Shown here in pieces: positions 8,905 through 17,170 of a DNA stretch of 64,000 nucleotides (positions are counted from its first letter, which is position 1; each line of letters starts with the position of its first letter). Source of the stretch: DSWT01 sp035415725. GTDB taxonomy: Bacteria > Chloroflexota > Anaerolineae > B4-G1 > SLSP01. The notes beneath the pieces were generated by a model. That model worked only from the letters and a program-made list of their open reading frames with translations. It was not told the DNA's origin and did no database searches. Location: NCBI GenBank assembly GCA_035415725.1, contig DAOOGN010000002.1:1-64000 (forward strand), given 5' to 3'. A program made the translations under genes and the position numbers.

Positions 8905-9510
8905 CTATTGCCCCAGGCCTTCTCCTAGCTCAAATCGCGCAAAACGTCGTAGGACCATGTTCTCACCTGTTTTGTTGATTTGCTCCTTGAGCAGGTCGTC
9001 AATGGTCCGTTCCTCGTCACGGATGAAATCTTGTTCCAGCAGGCAGACCTCCTTGTAGAACTTTTCCATGCGTCCGTTGATAATGGACTCGATGACCGCT
9101 TCCGGCTTGCCCTCTTCTAAAGCCTGGGCGCGATAAAGTTGTCTCTCGTGCTCGATGACCGCCGCGGGGATGTCTTCGCGTTTGACATAGCGCGGTGACA
9201 TCGCGGCGATTTGCAGTGCAATGTCGTTGACCATATTCTTGAACTCGTCCGTGCGGGCCACGAAGTCGGTTTCGCAGTTAACCTCGACCAGCACGCCGAT
9301 GCGACCGCCCCCGTGAACATAGGACACGATCAAGCCATCTTTGGCTTCCCGATCCACGCGCTTGGCTGCTTTAGCCAGCCCTTTCTCCCGCAGATAATCC
9401 ACGGCCTTGTCAAAATCGCCCGCGGCGGCCTCCAGAGCCGTGCGACAGTCCAACACCCCCGCTGCGGTTGCCTGCCGCAGTTCTTTAACCATGGCGGTTG
9501 TAATTTCCAT
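8905..9510 (-). CDS. tsf: Elongation factor Ts
   Basis: The nucleotide exchange factor for EF-Tu. The N-terminal UBA-like module (TTAMVKELRQATAAGVLDCR) and the core motif CETDFVARTDEF are clear. At 201 residues it is the short form, as in several non-proteobacterial lineages, and so lacks most of the second core subdomain and coiled-coil insert of E. coli EF-Ts. It starts at ATG 9510, two bases after the rpsB stop. Its AAGGAG lies inside the 3' end of rpsB, implying translational coupling. Confidence 0.98.
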   Translation of the reverse strand: MEITTAMVKELRQATAAGVLDCRTALEAAAGDFDKAVDYLREKGLAKAAKRVDREAKDGLIVSYVHGGGRIGVLVEVNCETDFVARTDEFKNMVNDIALQIAAMSPRYVKREDIPAAVIEHERQLYRAQALEEGKPEAVIESIINGRMEKFYKEVCLLEQDFIRDEERTIDDLLKEQINKTGENMVLRRFARFELGEGLGQ

Positions 9511-9512
9511 CG

Positions 9513-10397
9513 TTACCGTAACTCCTTGCCGTCTTCATAGTCTAACTCAGCTTCTTCATCATCAGCTTCTTCATCAGCTTCTTCATCTTCATATTCGTAA
9601 GTGTCCTCGACATCTTCATCCGTAAATTGGATCTGTCGCAGGCGGGCCAACGTTTCGGCGCTAAGGTACTTCTCATCCTCGGCATAGACTTCCTCTTCCG
9701 GCGCTTTTTCTTTGCGCAAGGCCAGCCCTTCCAGGGCAGCATCCGCAATTTTCGCGGTCAAGAGGCGGATAGCACGGATGGCGTCATCGTTGGCGGGGAT
9801 AACGTAATCCACTTTTTCGGGATTACAATTCGTATCGACGACGGCGACGATGGGAATCCCCATGCGGTCGGCTTCTTTGATCGCCGTGGCTTCGTTTTTG
9901 ACATCGATGACGAAAAGAATGCCCGGAAGCTGCTCGGTATTCTTCAATCCACCCAGACGCCCGTTGAGTTTTTCGATCTCGCGGTTGAGCAACAGGGCCT
10001 CTTTTTTGGTCAGAAGATCGAATTCACCCGCGTCGCGGCGTGCTTCCAGCGTCTTCAGGTACTCGATGCGTTGCCGAATGGTACGCCAGTTGGTCAACGT
10101 GCCGCCGAGCCACCGCTCGTTGACGTAGGGCATATTACAGCGCGTGGCTTCCTGCTGGATAGTCTCTTGCGCCTGGCGCTTTGTGCCGACGAAGAGGACC
10201 TGCCGTCCTTCGGCGACCACATCCCGCACCGCGGCATAAGCTCTCTCCAACAACCTGACCGTTTGTTGTAAATCGATGATGTGAACGCCGTTGCGCTCGG
10301 TGTAGATATAGCGCGCCATCCGGGGATCCCAGCGTCGCGTGCGGTGCCCGAAATGCACCCCCGTCTCCAATAACTGCTTCATGGTTACAACTGCCAT
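9513..10397 (-). CDS. rpsB: 30S ribosomal protein S2
   Basis: Small-subunit ribosomal protein S2. The conserved body begins MKQLLETGVHFGHRTRRWDP and includes FVGTKRQAQETIQQEA, YVNERWLGGTLTNWRTI and IPIVAVVDTNCNPEKVDYVI. After the normal end at about residue 230 there is an extension of about 60 residues rich in Asp/Glu, ending in repeats of EEADEEADDEEAE. These are encoded by near-repetitive cttcttcatcagc units around 9545-9600. The start is ATG at 10397 with AGGAGG upstream; the open frame reaches 26 codons further without similarity. It is cotranscribed with tsf. Confidence 0.98.
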   Translation of the reverse strand: MAVVTMKQLLETGVHFGHRTRRWDPRMARYIYTERNGVHIIDLQQTVRLLERAYAAVRDVVAEGRQVLFVGTKRQAQETIQQEATRCNMPYVNERWLGGTLTNWRTIRQRIEYLKTLEARRDAGEFDLLTKKEALLLNREIEKLNGRLGGLKNTEQLPGILFVIDVKNEATAIKEADRMGIPIVAVVDTNCNPEKVDYVIPANDDAIRAIRLLTAKIADAALEGLALRKEKAPEEEVYAEDEKYLSAETLARLRQIQFTDEDVEDTYEYEDEEADEEADDEEAELDYEDGKELR

Positions 10398-10519
10398 CTT
10401 ATAAAAAACCTCCTGTGATTTTGTTGTGGACCTCCGCGATCTTCTTCCCTGGCGAGGACCGGCATCTACCGGCACGCCCCCGTCCGGTCTGACCGCGTGT
10501 GATCTTGGGCTTAGCCCGG
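10398..10519 (-). promoter_or_regulatory. rpsB-tsf mRNA leader (about 120 nt)
   Basis: The region between the predicted promoter and the rpsB start codon can fold: GACCGG (10457-10462) pairs with CCGGTC (10484-10489), and GGGCT/AGCCC close to its 5' end forms a short stem. S2 leaders are autoregulatory in some bacteria; whether this one is cannot be told from sequence. The limits are inferred from the promoter. Confidence 0.35.
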
Positions 10520-10525
10520 AGGATT

Positions 10526-10553
10526 ATTCTACCATAAAAAGATGAACCAGCAA
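10526..10553 (-). promoter_or_regulatory. Predicted promoter of rpsB-tsf
   Basis: On the minus strand TTGCTG (10548-10553) and TAGAAT (10526-10531) are separated by 16 nt. The -10 box is preceded by TGG, giving an extended -10. It lies in the 170-bp gap after the CAP-protein gene, so the ribosomal operon has its own start. Confidence 0.6.
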
Positions 10554-10568
10554 ACGCTGCGCTGACCT

Positions 10569-11687
10569 TCATTGCACCTGAATAACGATATCCATTACCT
10601 GCACCTGTCCGAACTGGGTCTCGGCCCATAGGCGAATGTGATACAGTCCAGGTTGATTTTGATTGTTGAGCGTGAGGGTAGCTGTGAACTGGCCTTCCTC
10701 CGTGACAATGACTTCGGGAGTATCGTAAGTCTCCGCCGGAGAGACATAGGTTTCTGCCTTGAGTGCATTCAAACTCAGCGGAATGGGCTGAGGTTCATAC
10801 GCCATGTTCAACAGTGGATTAGACACGCCTGTTCCTAGCCAACCGGACAAGACGAACGATTGCCCTAGCGAAGCACTGCGCAGCAACGGCTGCACGGTGA
10901 TGTATTGGTTGACGAATTCCTGGGCAATGGTGAAGTAGCCGGTGGTGGGTTCATAAGCAATGCCAATGCCGACATGGGTATGTTCAGGCGTCAGAATGTT
11001 TGCCCGGTGCCCCTCACTTTCCATCAATGATTTTTGTGCGTTGTGTACCCATTGTTTCCACTCCGCCGTCGATTGCGGTGCACCGCCGGGTGAATGCCAC
11101 GTAGCATACACATTTTCCATAGCATAATGCATTCCACCGGCCATCGAATAGCGATAATCTGGCCCGTAACCGTCGAGATTGCGGTGGCTGATGTAGCCAT
11201 ACTGCGCCATCTCTTTGGCGTGCTGTGTCCCGGCAAGCGCAGCGGTTTCATCCCAGACGACTTCTGTTAAGCCATTGGCGCGGCGGTCGGCGTTGACGGC
11301 CTCCAGCATCAGCCGCTGCAATGCAGGAATGTCCGGTGGAAAGAAGGCCGTCATGTCCGGCGTGGGTGCGAGCGTAGCCGCAGGAGCGAGCACATCGGCG
11401 GGTGCGGCGGGCGTCTCTGTGGGAAGCACGGTGGTTGTGGCGGTAGGCTGTGGTGCGGTCGGCGTGGGTTTGGGGGCTAATAGCGCCCGCCCGCCAAAGA
11501 CGAGCGCGGCAACGAGCCATACTCCGCCGGCACCGATGGCAAGCCACAACCAGGGGAAAGTGGGCACAGCAGTACGCGAACGGCCAGGCGTCCCCGGACG
11601 GCGCGGCACCGGCATACCGCCTTTGCCGGGCGATGGACGGCGTGACGTGCGACGGAGCGCTTGCGGTGGTTTTGAACGTGTCGTCAT
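10569..11687 (-). CDS. Membrane-anchored CAP (SCP/PR-1 type) domain protein
   Basis: A type II membrane protein of 372 residues. The basic Pro/Arg-rich cytoplasmic N-terminus (about 42 residues) precedes one transmembrane helix (about 46-66, FPWLWLAIGAGGVWLVAAL) and a Thr/Pro/Ala linker. The extracellular CAP domain follows (about 118-280), with LMLEAVNADRRANGL, a His in YGYISHRN, and ESEGHRANIL near its end. A C-terminal beta-rich domain of about 90 residues follows, of the kind that carries export-related Ig-like folds. Bacterial CAP proteins are extracellular with varied roles. ATG at 11687 has GAGGAGG upstream. It is the last gene of the long accessory run, directly upstream of the rpsB promoter. 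Confidence 0.9.
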   Translation of the reverse strand: MTTRSKPPQALRRTSRRPSPGKGGMPVPRRPGTPGRSRTAVPTFPWLWLAIGAGGVWLVAALVFGGRALLAPKPTPTAPQPTATTTVLPTETPAAPADVLAPAATLAPTPDMTAFFPPDIPALQRLMLEAVNADRRANGLTEVVWDETAALAGTQHAKEMAQYGYISHRNLDGYGPDYRYSMAGGMHYAMENVYATWHSPGGAPQSTAEWKQWVHNAQKSLMESEGHRANILTPEHTHVGIGIAYEPTTGYFTIAQEFVNQYITVQPLLRSASLGQSFVLSGWLGTGVSNPLLNMAYEPQPIPLSLNALKAETYVSPAETYDTPEVIVTEEGQFTATLTLNNQNQPGLYHIRLWAETQFGQVQVMDIVIQVQ

Positions 11688-11728
11688 ATCTGAACCTCCT
11701 CAGTCGAGTGTCATAGAGTTTCGGAGAA

Positions 11729-11786
11729 CACAGGGGAAAAACTCTGCACCCTCCGCGTGCTCTGCGGTGAGATTTTTCCCCTTGTG
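11729..11786. repeat. Hairpin enclosing a ctctgcgg-type intergenic repeat
   Basis: CACAGGGGAAAAA (11729-11741) pairs with TTTTTCCCCTTGTG (11773-11786) apart from one bulged T. The enclosed sequence has aactctgcaccct and ctctgcggtgag, resembling intergenic DNA at 19609-19643 and 23612-23635. It lies between two minus-strand genes and could also act as a terminator. Confidence 0.5.
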
Positions 11787-11809
11787 AATTGAGTCGCCCA
11801 CCGAAACTT

Positions 11810-12640
11810 CTACGGCAGTTGGACCACTTTGAAATTATCTATCCAGACTTCGTTCTCATCCCGGCCCTGCGCGGCCCAGATGCCGATGCTGCCGGACGAG
11901 AACATGTCGTCCTCAAAAAAGCAGATACGTTGGCCATCTATCAGGAATTCGTATTTGTTGCCTTTAGCCTCTATGCGCAAATGATGGTCGCCGCGCCCAA
12001 CCCCTCCTTCCTGCAAGTGAATGGCCGTGTCTTCGCCCTCGCGTTTGAAGCCGCAAGCCGCGCCGTAGGCCGCAATTTGGAACCACATGGCGTTGCTGCG
12101 ATCCTGCAAACGCACGTAGATGGCGACACTGTTATCATTGCCGGCGATCCAATCGTGGTCAAACGAACCGGCGTCCAGATCCACCGCGTAATCTTGCCAT
12201 TCGGGATCGCCGGTGAAAATCTGCGCTCGACCGTTGACAAAACTGAGCACCTTCATCCGCTCATTGACCATGCGCCATTCGCCAAAGCCGATTTCCCAGG
12301 CAGGGCTGAGGCCAGCGTTGAAATCGTCGGCGAAGAGCTGGGCGGGTGCGGGAATCGCGGTGGCGGAGGGCGCCGGCGTAGCGCTGGAATGGGATGGGGT
12401 AGCGGCAACTGCCGTTGGAGCAGTCACGGTTGAAGTCGCGCGAGGGGACGCCGTGCGCGGCGTGGAGCGCGAAGTCAACAGCGGGCGCACCAAGATGCCG
12501 CCCACAATAAATAACGCCGCCACGATGAGAATGCCGCCCAGGATGGTAAGCCAGGGGATATTGGGCGCACTGCGGCTGTGGCGCGGCGTGGGTGCGCGAG
12601 ATGGCGGGCAGCTTGGGGAAGCGGGTCTACGGGTGGACAT
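11810..12640 (-). CDS. Membrane-anchored concanavalin-like (DUF1080/LamG-type) protein
   Basis: A type II membrane protein of 276 residues. It has a Pro/Ser/Arg-rich cytoplasmic N-terminus, one transmembrane helix (about 30-52, WLTILGGILIVAALFIVGGI), a Thr/Ala/Pro linker, then a jelly-roll ectodomain from about residue 105. Segments such as FADDFNAGLSPAWEIGFGEW, HHLRIEAKGNKYEFLIDGQ and GSIGIWAAQG are characteristic of 3-keto-disaccharide-hydrolase/LamG-like folds, which often bind glycans. No catalytic residues are identifiable, so binding is more likely than hydrolysis. ATG at 12640 follows GGAGG. The layout mirrors that of the CAP protein next to it, suggesting a common anchoring scheme. 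Confidence 0.8.
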   Translation of the reverse strand: MSTRRPASPSCPPSRAPTPRHSRSAPNIPWLTILGGILIVAALFIVGGILVRPLLTSRSTPRTASPRATSTVTAPTAVAATPSHSSATPAPSATAIPAPAQLFADDFNAGLSPAWEIGFGEWRMVNERMKVLSFVNGRAQIFTGDPEWQDYAVDLDAGSFDHDWIAGNDNSVAIYVRLQDRSNAMWFQIAAYGAACGFKREGEDTAIHLQEGGVGRGDHHLRIEAKGNKYEFLIDGQRICFFEDDMFSSGSIGIWAAQGRDENEVWIDNFKVVQLP

Positions 12641-12825
12641 GAGGAACCTCCAAAGAAAGTGTACTCGTCAGGATGATATTGAACACAACAGGGTGGGATT
12701 TTTACCACCACGAGCGCCGAGTGCGCCGAGATGGATGCTATTTCTCTGTATCCTCAGCATGCTCAGCGGTGGAAATGAATTGGGTGTATCTCATTTTAGT
12801 TGTAGTCTAGGGCCTTGTGCCCGTT

Positions 12826-13122
12826 TCAAGCGTCAAAAACACGCCCACAAGGGGCTGGACTACGACCCCCCGACTCATTTGAAACATATCCAAACGAATT
12901 TAGCCAAGTGCCCAACATCTTGTTGACCGGTACAGATTCTATGGCAATCGCCACCCGCTGTTGTAAATCCACATAGCCTTCCGATAAATCTTGAGAGCTA
13001 TCTATTGAGTTGCACGCGATGTTTCGCAATGATTCCCGCGCTGACTCTAGCGTCGTTAGGATCGCTGGCAAATCTTCTAAGGTAGACACGTGTTTGTATT
13101 GTGTTTGTGCTGCTTTATACAT
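12826..13122 (-). CDS. Small helical protein of unknown function
   Basis: 98 residues, mostly predicted helical (STLEDLPAILTTLESARESL, SEGYVDLQQRVAIAIES). It contains two short Ser/Asn-rich turns and a C-terminal GGRSPAPCGRVF stretch. No family is recognised. GAGGTGG stands 7 nt before the ATG, which supports translation. Size, helix content and position next to a nuclease/YbjN pair suggest an accessory or chaperone-like protein. It has a single Trp (TWLNSFG), so a WXG100 identity is not established. Confidence 0.55.
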   Translation of the reverse strand: MYKAAQTQYKHVSTLEDLPAILTTLESARESLRNIACNSIDSSQDLSEGYVDLQQRVAIAIESVPVNKMLGTWLNSFGYVSNESGGRSPAPCGRVFDA

Positions 13123-13302
13123 AGTTTAACCACCTCGAACTATTTTCTGTACATGTGAGTTTTCATTCTGCACAGGTTCTTGGGATTCGGCGCACGCGCT
13201 TCCCTGTACGGCGGTTCAGCCTTCGCTCACCCGCCCTGCAGCATCTCACATCAGCGTGGCGGAGAATATCGGTTAATTGTGTCATCAGAATTTATCTGTT
13301 GA

Positions 13303-13722
13303 CTACGCTTCCACAATGGAACGTAACTCCGCGTAATATGCACCCGCGTAATCCACCAGGAGTTGAAGCATTTCGTCAAAACGGGATTGATCTAGTCGTG
13401 TTTCCGGCACATCCGCTGCCAGTTCCAAATCTCCGTCCCCGTCAAACGCGAATTTCAGAATGGGTAAATCGTGATTGATTTGTCCCACAGCCGGGTAAAG
13501 GCTATCCGAGTATCCTTCATAGGGTTGCTCAATGAAGGGAACAATGGTAAAGCGCACGAACCAGTCAGCATACGCATCTTCAATTCGCATGATGTAGAGG
13601 GAAAATCCTTGCTCATTACCATCAGCTAAGGTAATCGTGAAACCCGTGACGAGGGTATCTGTATCTACAGTCTCAAAATCCCAATCTCGCTTTTTTAAAT
13701 AGGTCGCAATTTGCTCTAACAT
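13303..13722 (-). CDS. YbjN / secretion-chaperone-like protein, probable partner of the nuclease
   Basis: 139 residues with the alternating pattern of the YbjN/type III chaperone-like fold: an N-terminal helix then LKKRDWDFETVDTDTLVTGF, strands LYIMRIEDAYADWFVRFTIV, the LYPAVGQINHDLPILKFAFD segment, GDGDLELAADVP, and a final helix LDYAG-type region ending in YYAELRSIVEA. Members of this fold act as chaperones or as immunity proteins for toxins. It is acidic, has no signal peptide, and follows the basic HNH nuclease gene by 35 nt. That suggests it binds and neutralises or escorts that protein. ATG at 13722 has AGGAGG. The fold call is by pattern. Confidence 0.7.
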   Translation of the reverse strand: MLEQIATYLKKRDWDFETVDTDTLVTGFTITLADGNEQGFSLYIMRIEDAYADWFVRFTIVPFIEQPYEGYSDSLYPAVGQINHDLPILKFAFDGDGDLELAADVPETRLDQSRFDEMLQLLVDYAGAYYAELRSIVEA

Positions 13723-13757
13723 AGTTCCTCCTGCATATCTTTATAAAACTGATTTGG

Positions 13758-14285
13758 TTATTTCTTGATTTGACGCGGCATAGCCCGGTTTTGCTGTATC
13801 CGCAGCATCTTTTGCCGGTCAATGAGCTTCCCAGTTGTCTCGTTTCTAAAGTTTCTCCGATGTTCGCGTAGATGCTCACGGCGTGTCACAAACTTGATAT
13901 TGCGCGGATCGCCAGCCCATTTTTTGGTATGTCCATTGATGCTTTTCAGGTGATGCCCTTCATAGTGCTTCAGCTTGCCAGTTCTTATGATTTGTTCCCG
14001 CTGCCGCTTTGTCCAATCCCGCGTTCCGCCGCCTGCCTTCACCAGGGTTCGTTCCTGACGCCAGGCCAATTTCACAGCTTTTTGGCGCAAGTAATTGGAA
14101 ACCGGTGGCTTTTTAGGTGTGGTAATTTTCTTCTGTTGAGGCATACGCTGTTTTGGACGCGCACGGTTGCCCAAATTCATTGTGGTCGCCGTTTTTTTTA
14201 CCGTAGGCTTGGGCAATGACGTGCGCACAGGCGTAATTTTTGGCGCAGTAGGCCGGCTGACTCTAGGTGAACTCATACCTTTCAT
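13758..14285 (-). CDS. HNH/GHH-type nuclease, probable toxin
   Basis: 175 residues and strongly basic. The first 60 are low-complexity Pro/Lys/Arg/Thr. The C-terminal half holds an HNH/Endo VII-type core: YEGHHLKSINGHT (His111-His112), AGDPRNIKFVTRREH (Asn129, His138) and a final His142. This GHH...NI.FVTR.EH pattern is common in C-terminal domains of bacterial polymorphic toxins that cut DNA. It has no signal peptide. It follows the HerA-type ATPase gene by 26 nt and precedes the YbjN-like gene, which fits a cargo plus partner arrangement. It lacks the N-terminal motif shared by the four other putative effectors. ATG at 14285 has GGGAG; ATG at 14276 is possible. Confidence 0.83.
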   Translation of the reverse strand: MKGMSSPRVSRPTAPKITPVRTSLPKPTVKKTATTMNLGNRARPKQRMPQQKKITTPKKPPVSNYLRQKAVKLAWRQERTLVKAGGGTRDWTKRQREQIIRTGKLKHYEGHHLKSINGHTKKWAGDPRNIKFVTRREHLREHRRNFRNETTGKLIDRQKMLRIQQNRAMPRQIKK

Positions 14286-14311
14286 AGTTTTTCTCCCAGA
14301 TAGTCACTACG

Positions 14312-17170
14312 TTATTCTTTGAAGATGACTAACCACGATTGGATACTGTCGGCGCTCTCATTGCACATTTGCAACACTTCCGCCAATACGGTTTGTTCTA
14401 CCAATGGATTAACCGTTCTGCGATATTGCATCAACCACGTGCGAATCGCCCGGCGCGCGCCGTCACCGTCTTTCGCACGTATCAAAGGCGCAATGGTTGA
14501 TACCAAAGTCGCTTGAATTTCAGCTTGCGCCGCTCGCCAGATACCTGCCAGCACATCATTTGCTGGCGGTGAGGATGTCGTCGGCGCAGCGGCAACCACC
14601 TCCGGGCACACTACCCCCGCCTTCCGCGCGTGCTCGCGCATCTTCTGCAATGCCACTTCCGGCGTGGGGCATTGATCGCGCAACGTTTCCACCATCAGCG
14701 GCGCACGGAGCAGCACTGGCTGTCCCGACGTCGCGTCGAGCGTCAAAGTCTGGCCGGCGCGCAGGCGCGTGCGGGCGTAACGTTGCTGCGCCGGACTGAG
14801 GTTGAGGACGTGGCTCAAGTGCTCGAAGCCACCCCGGTCGTTGAGGCGGCACATGATGTTGATCATAGTGTTATCCAGCACACCGCCCACCAGTGATGAG
14901 GGGCGCTGGTCCAGAATCATAATCCCCTGCCGGAATTTGCGCACTTCGGCCAGCATCGTGTTCATTTCTTCGGCGCTCTTGCCACGCGTGTTACCCTGAT
15001 TTTGACCAGTGGTGGCGCTTGCCTCAGCCGAGAGCAGGCGGTGCGCTTCGTCAATAAGCAGGAGGTGCGGTTTATCATGCGCTTTGCGTTCCTGGTAAGC
15101 GTATTCGATATGCCCCACCAGTTGCGTGACCAAGAACGCCATCACCAACGCCAGACTGCTGGGATCGCCCAACGCGCCCAGTTCAATGACTACGGGTTGC
15201 TGCAACAGGGTTTGGAAAAACTGCGGATTGTCCTGGCGCACGTTCAAAACGCGGCCCAGGCTGTTGAGGATGCCGTTGACGCGGATTTTGGAAGCGCCGG
15301 TCAAGATACCTCCGGCTTCGGTGCCCTTGCCGTAATCCGGCAACACATTCTCCTCCACTTCGGCGATCACCGCCTGCGCGAAGTCGGAAAGACAGGGGAA
15401 GGGTTTGCCGGCAGCCAGTGCGCCTTTCTCGTCCAACGCCCACCCGAAGGGAGCTTGCATGTAGACACGGGCCAGCGCGGCCTCATAAATAGCCGGGAGC
15501 GGATCCCACATCTCATACGCAGCCTTGAAACACGACAGCAGCCGGGTGATGTGCGCGCGCACGGTCACGCCGGGCGGCACGGCAAACGGGTTGAAGCGAA
15601 AGGGGAAACCATCCTCGTCGCCGGTGGTGTACACAAGCAGGCAATCTTTCAGCTCATCGGCGGCGTAGAGATAGCGGTATTCGTGACCGGTCGAGGGATC
15701 CAGCACCAGAAAAGGCACATTCAATTCGCCAAGTTGTTGCAGAATATAGAGCGCCAGATTGCTCTTCCCGCTGCCCGGCGCGCCTACCAGTAATGAAGGC
15801 TTTTCTAAATCGGAGAGGCGCACCTGGAAAGGGACGGCGTTGGCATCGCCGACCTCTTCTGGCCCCAACCAGCGATTGCGCTGATAGAGATAGCCCAGGC
15901 TGATGAGCGGCTCGTCGACTTTGAAGCGTGTGGTGGACGCCACCTCCGGCGGAATGACAAACGGCACGTCGGCGGTGCTGAGCGCAGTGGTCTGTCCGGC
16001 TTGTGGCATCACTGGCAAGTGAAACAGTCCCACTGCCTCTTGTGCGGTGACGAGATGCCGCAGGTGACGCAGTTCGGAGATTTCTCGGGACGGCCCCCAA
16101 TCCTGGTGAGCGAGCCAGTGCAGGTTGTGCAGAGCGGCCGCGCGCTGGCTTTCGTCGGCGGGTATCACAGCGTCAGGGCGAGTCCAGCCCAGCGCTCCAT
16201 CCGGTGCGTCCGCCGCCGGAAAACACAGCGCCGCGCGGACGGCCTGCACCAGCGCGTCATCCAGCGCGCCGGCAGCGGCCAGGGTCACGCGCATTTTGAA
16301 CAACTGATCCTGCCCGGCCAGCAGTTGTTGATAGGTATAAGCGCCGCGCTGCGCCCGTGCCACGTCGAAATCGCTCAGGCCGAGCGCACGGGCCACGCGC
16401 ACCAACGCCAACACCTGGGACGCGCTGCGATCCTGTGTGTCACCCTGCGCCTGGATATTTTGGAAAAACAGCGAACGCCGCTGTTCGCCGTAGTCTGCAA
16501 TCATCCGCAGCTTTTCCACCCGGTCGGCGATGCCCGGCAAAGCTTGCAAGGCTGTGGGTTCCAGCGCGATGCTGATCACAGTGGGCGTCTTCAAGCGCGA
16601 CAGGCTCTCGATCAGATTGAGCCAGGGGTCGAGTTGCGTATCCGCCCAAAATGGATGAAAGATGTAGCCCTTTTGTGCCTGGGCGTCAAGGCTTTCCAAC
16701 GAGTAGATGAGGGTTTCTTCTTCATATTTTCGCAGTTCCAGCGCCTCCACTGAGGCGCTGGGGAATGTTTGGAAGGTGACCTGCTGCAATTCATCACGCG
16801 TCAAAGGCGTGGGCATATCGTAGTTGAACAGGCTCTCGGTCGGGAAGAGTTGATACACTTGCTGCGCCAGGCGCGCCGTCACGTCCAATCCCTCGCTGAA
16901 ATTGGGATGAGTCACGCGACAAAGCAGATATACGCCTACCTCAGCCCCCAATACCGAGCGTTCCGGGTGCGCGACCACGTGCAGGGCAATGGCGCGGCGC
17001 GGCTGCAGGATGTGCAGCGCACGCGTAAACACTACAAACCGGCGCAGCAGTTGCGTCAGTTGTTGTTGTGGAGAAAGCGTGGTCTCGCGGGCGACGGGCA
17101 GCGCAGGGATGCGAAAACCCATCACCGCGCTGCCATCGCCGGGCAGTATGCCGGCGCGGGTAGGCATCAT
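14312..17170 (-). CDS. HerA/FtsK/VirB4-superfamily P-loop ATPase (first copy)
   Basis: A 952-residue ATPase. The N-terminal half (about 430 residues) is alpha/beta and unlike known domains, as in VirB4/TraC-type secretion ATPases. The motor has Walker A VGAPGSGKSN (Lys469), the FLVLDPSTGHEY strand, Walker B LLLIDEAHRLL (Asp707, Glu708) and a MILDQRPSSL sensor-like strand. Such proteins pump DNA or protein through membrane-associated channels as hexamers. The C-terminal 100 residues are helical. Its ATG overlaps the stop of the SPFH-like gene (ATGA), which points to a stoichiometric complex. It is followed by the HNH nuclease gene, a plausible cargo. Confidence 0.9.
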   Translation of the reverse strand: MMPTRAGILPGDGSAVMGFRIPALPVARETTLSPQQQLTQLLRRFVVFTRALHILQPRRAIALHVVAHPERSVLGAEVGVYLLCRVTHPNFSEGLDVTARLAQQVYQLFPTESLFNYDMPTPLTRDELQQVTFQTFPSASVEALELRKYEEETLIYSLESLDAQAQKGYIFHPFWADTQLDPWLNLIESLSRLKTPTVISIALEPTALQALPGIADRVEKLRMIADYGEQRRSLFFQNIQAQGDTQDRSASQVLALVRVARALGLSDFDVARAQRGAYTYQQLLAGQDQLFKMRVTLAAAGALDDALVQAVRAALCFPAADAPDGALGWTRPDAVIPADESQRAAALHNLHWLAHQDWGPSREISELRHLRHLVTAQEAVGLFHLPVMPQAGQTTALSTADVPFVIPPEVASTTRFKVDEPLISLGYLYQRNRWLGPEEVGDANAVPFQVRLSDLEKPSLLVGAPGSGKSNLALYILQQLGELNVPFLVLDPSTGHEYRYLYAADELKDCLLVYTTGDEDGFPFRFNPFAVPPGVTVRAHITRLLSCFKAAYEMWDPLPAIYEAALARVYMQAPFGWALDEKGALAAGKPFPCLSDFAQAVIAEVEENVLPDYGKGTEAGGILTGASKIRVNGILNSLGRVLNVRQDNPQFFQTLLQQPVVIELGALGDPSSLALVMAFLVTQLVGHIEYAYQERKAHDKPHLLLIDEAHRLLSAEASATTGQNQGNTRGKSAEEMNTMLAEVRKFRQGIMILDQRPSSLVGGVLDNTMINIMCRLNDRGGFEHLSHVLNLSPAQQRYARTRLRAGQTLTLDATSGQPVLLRAPLMVETLRDQCPTPEVALQKMREHARKAGVVCPEVVAAAPTTSSPPANDVLAGIWRAAQAEIQATLVSTIAPLIRAKDGDGARRAIRTWLMQYRRTVNPLVEQTVLAEVLQMCNESADSIQSWLVIFKE

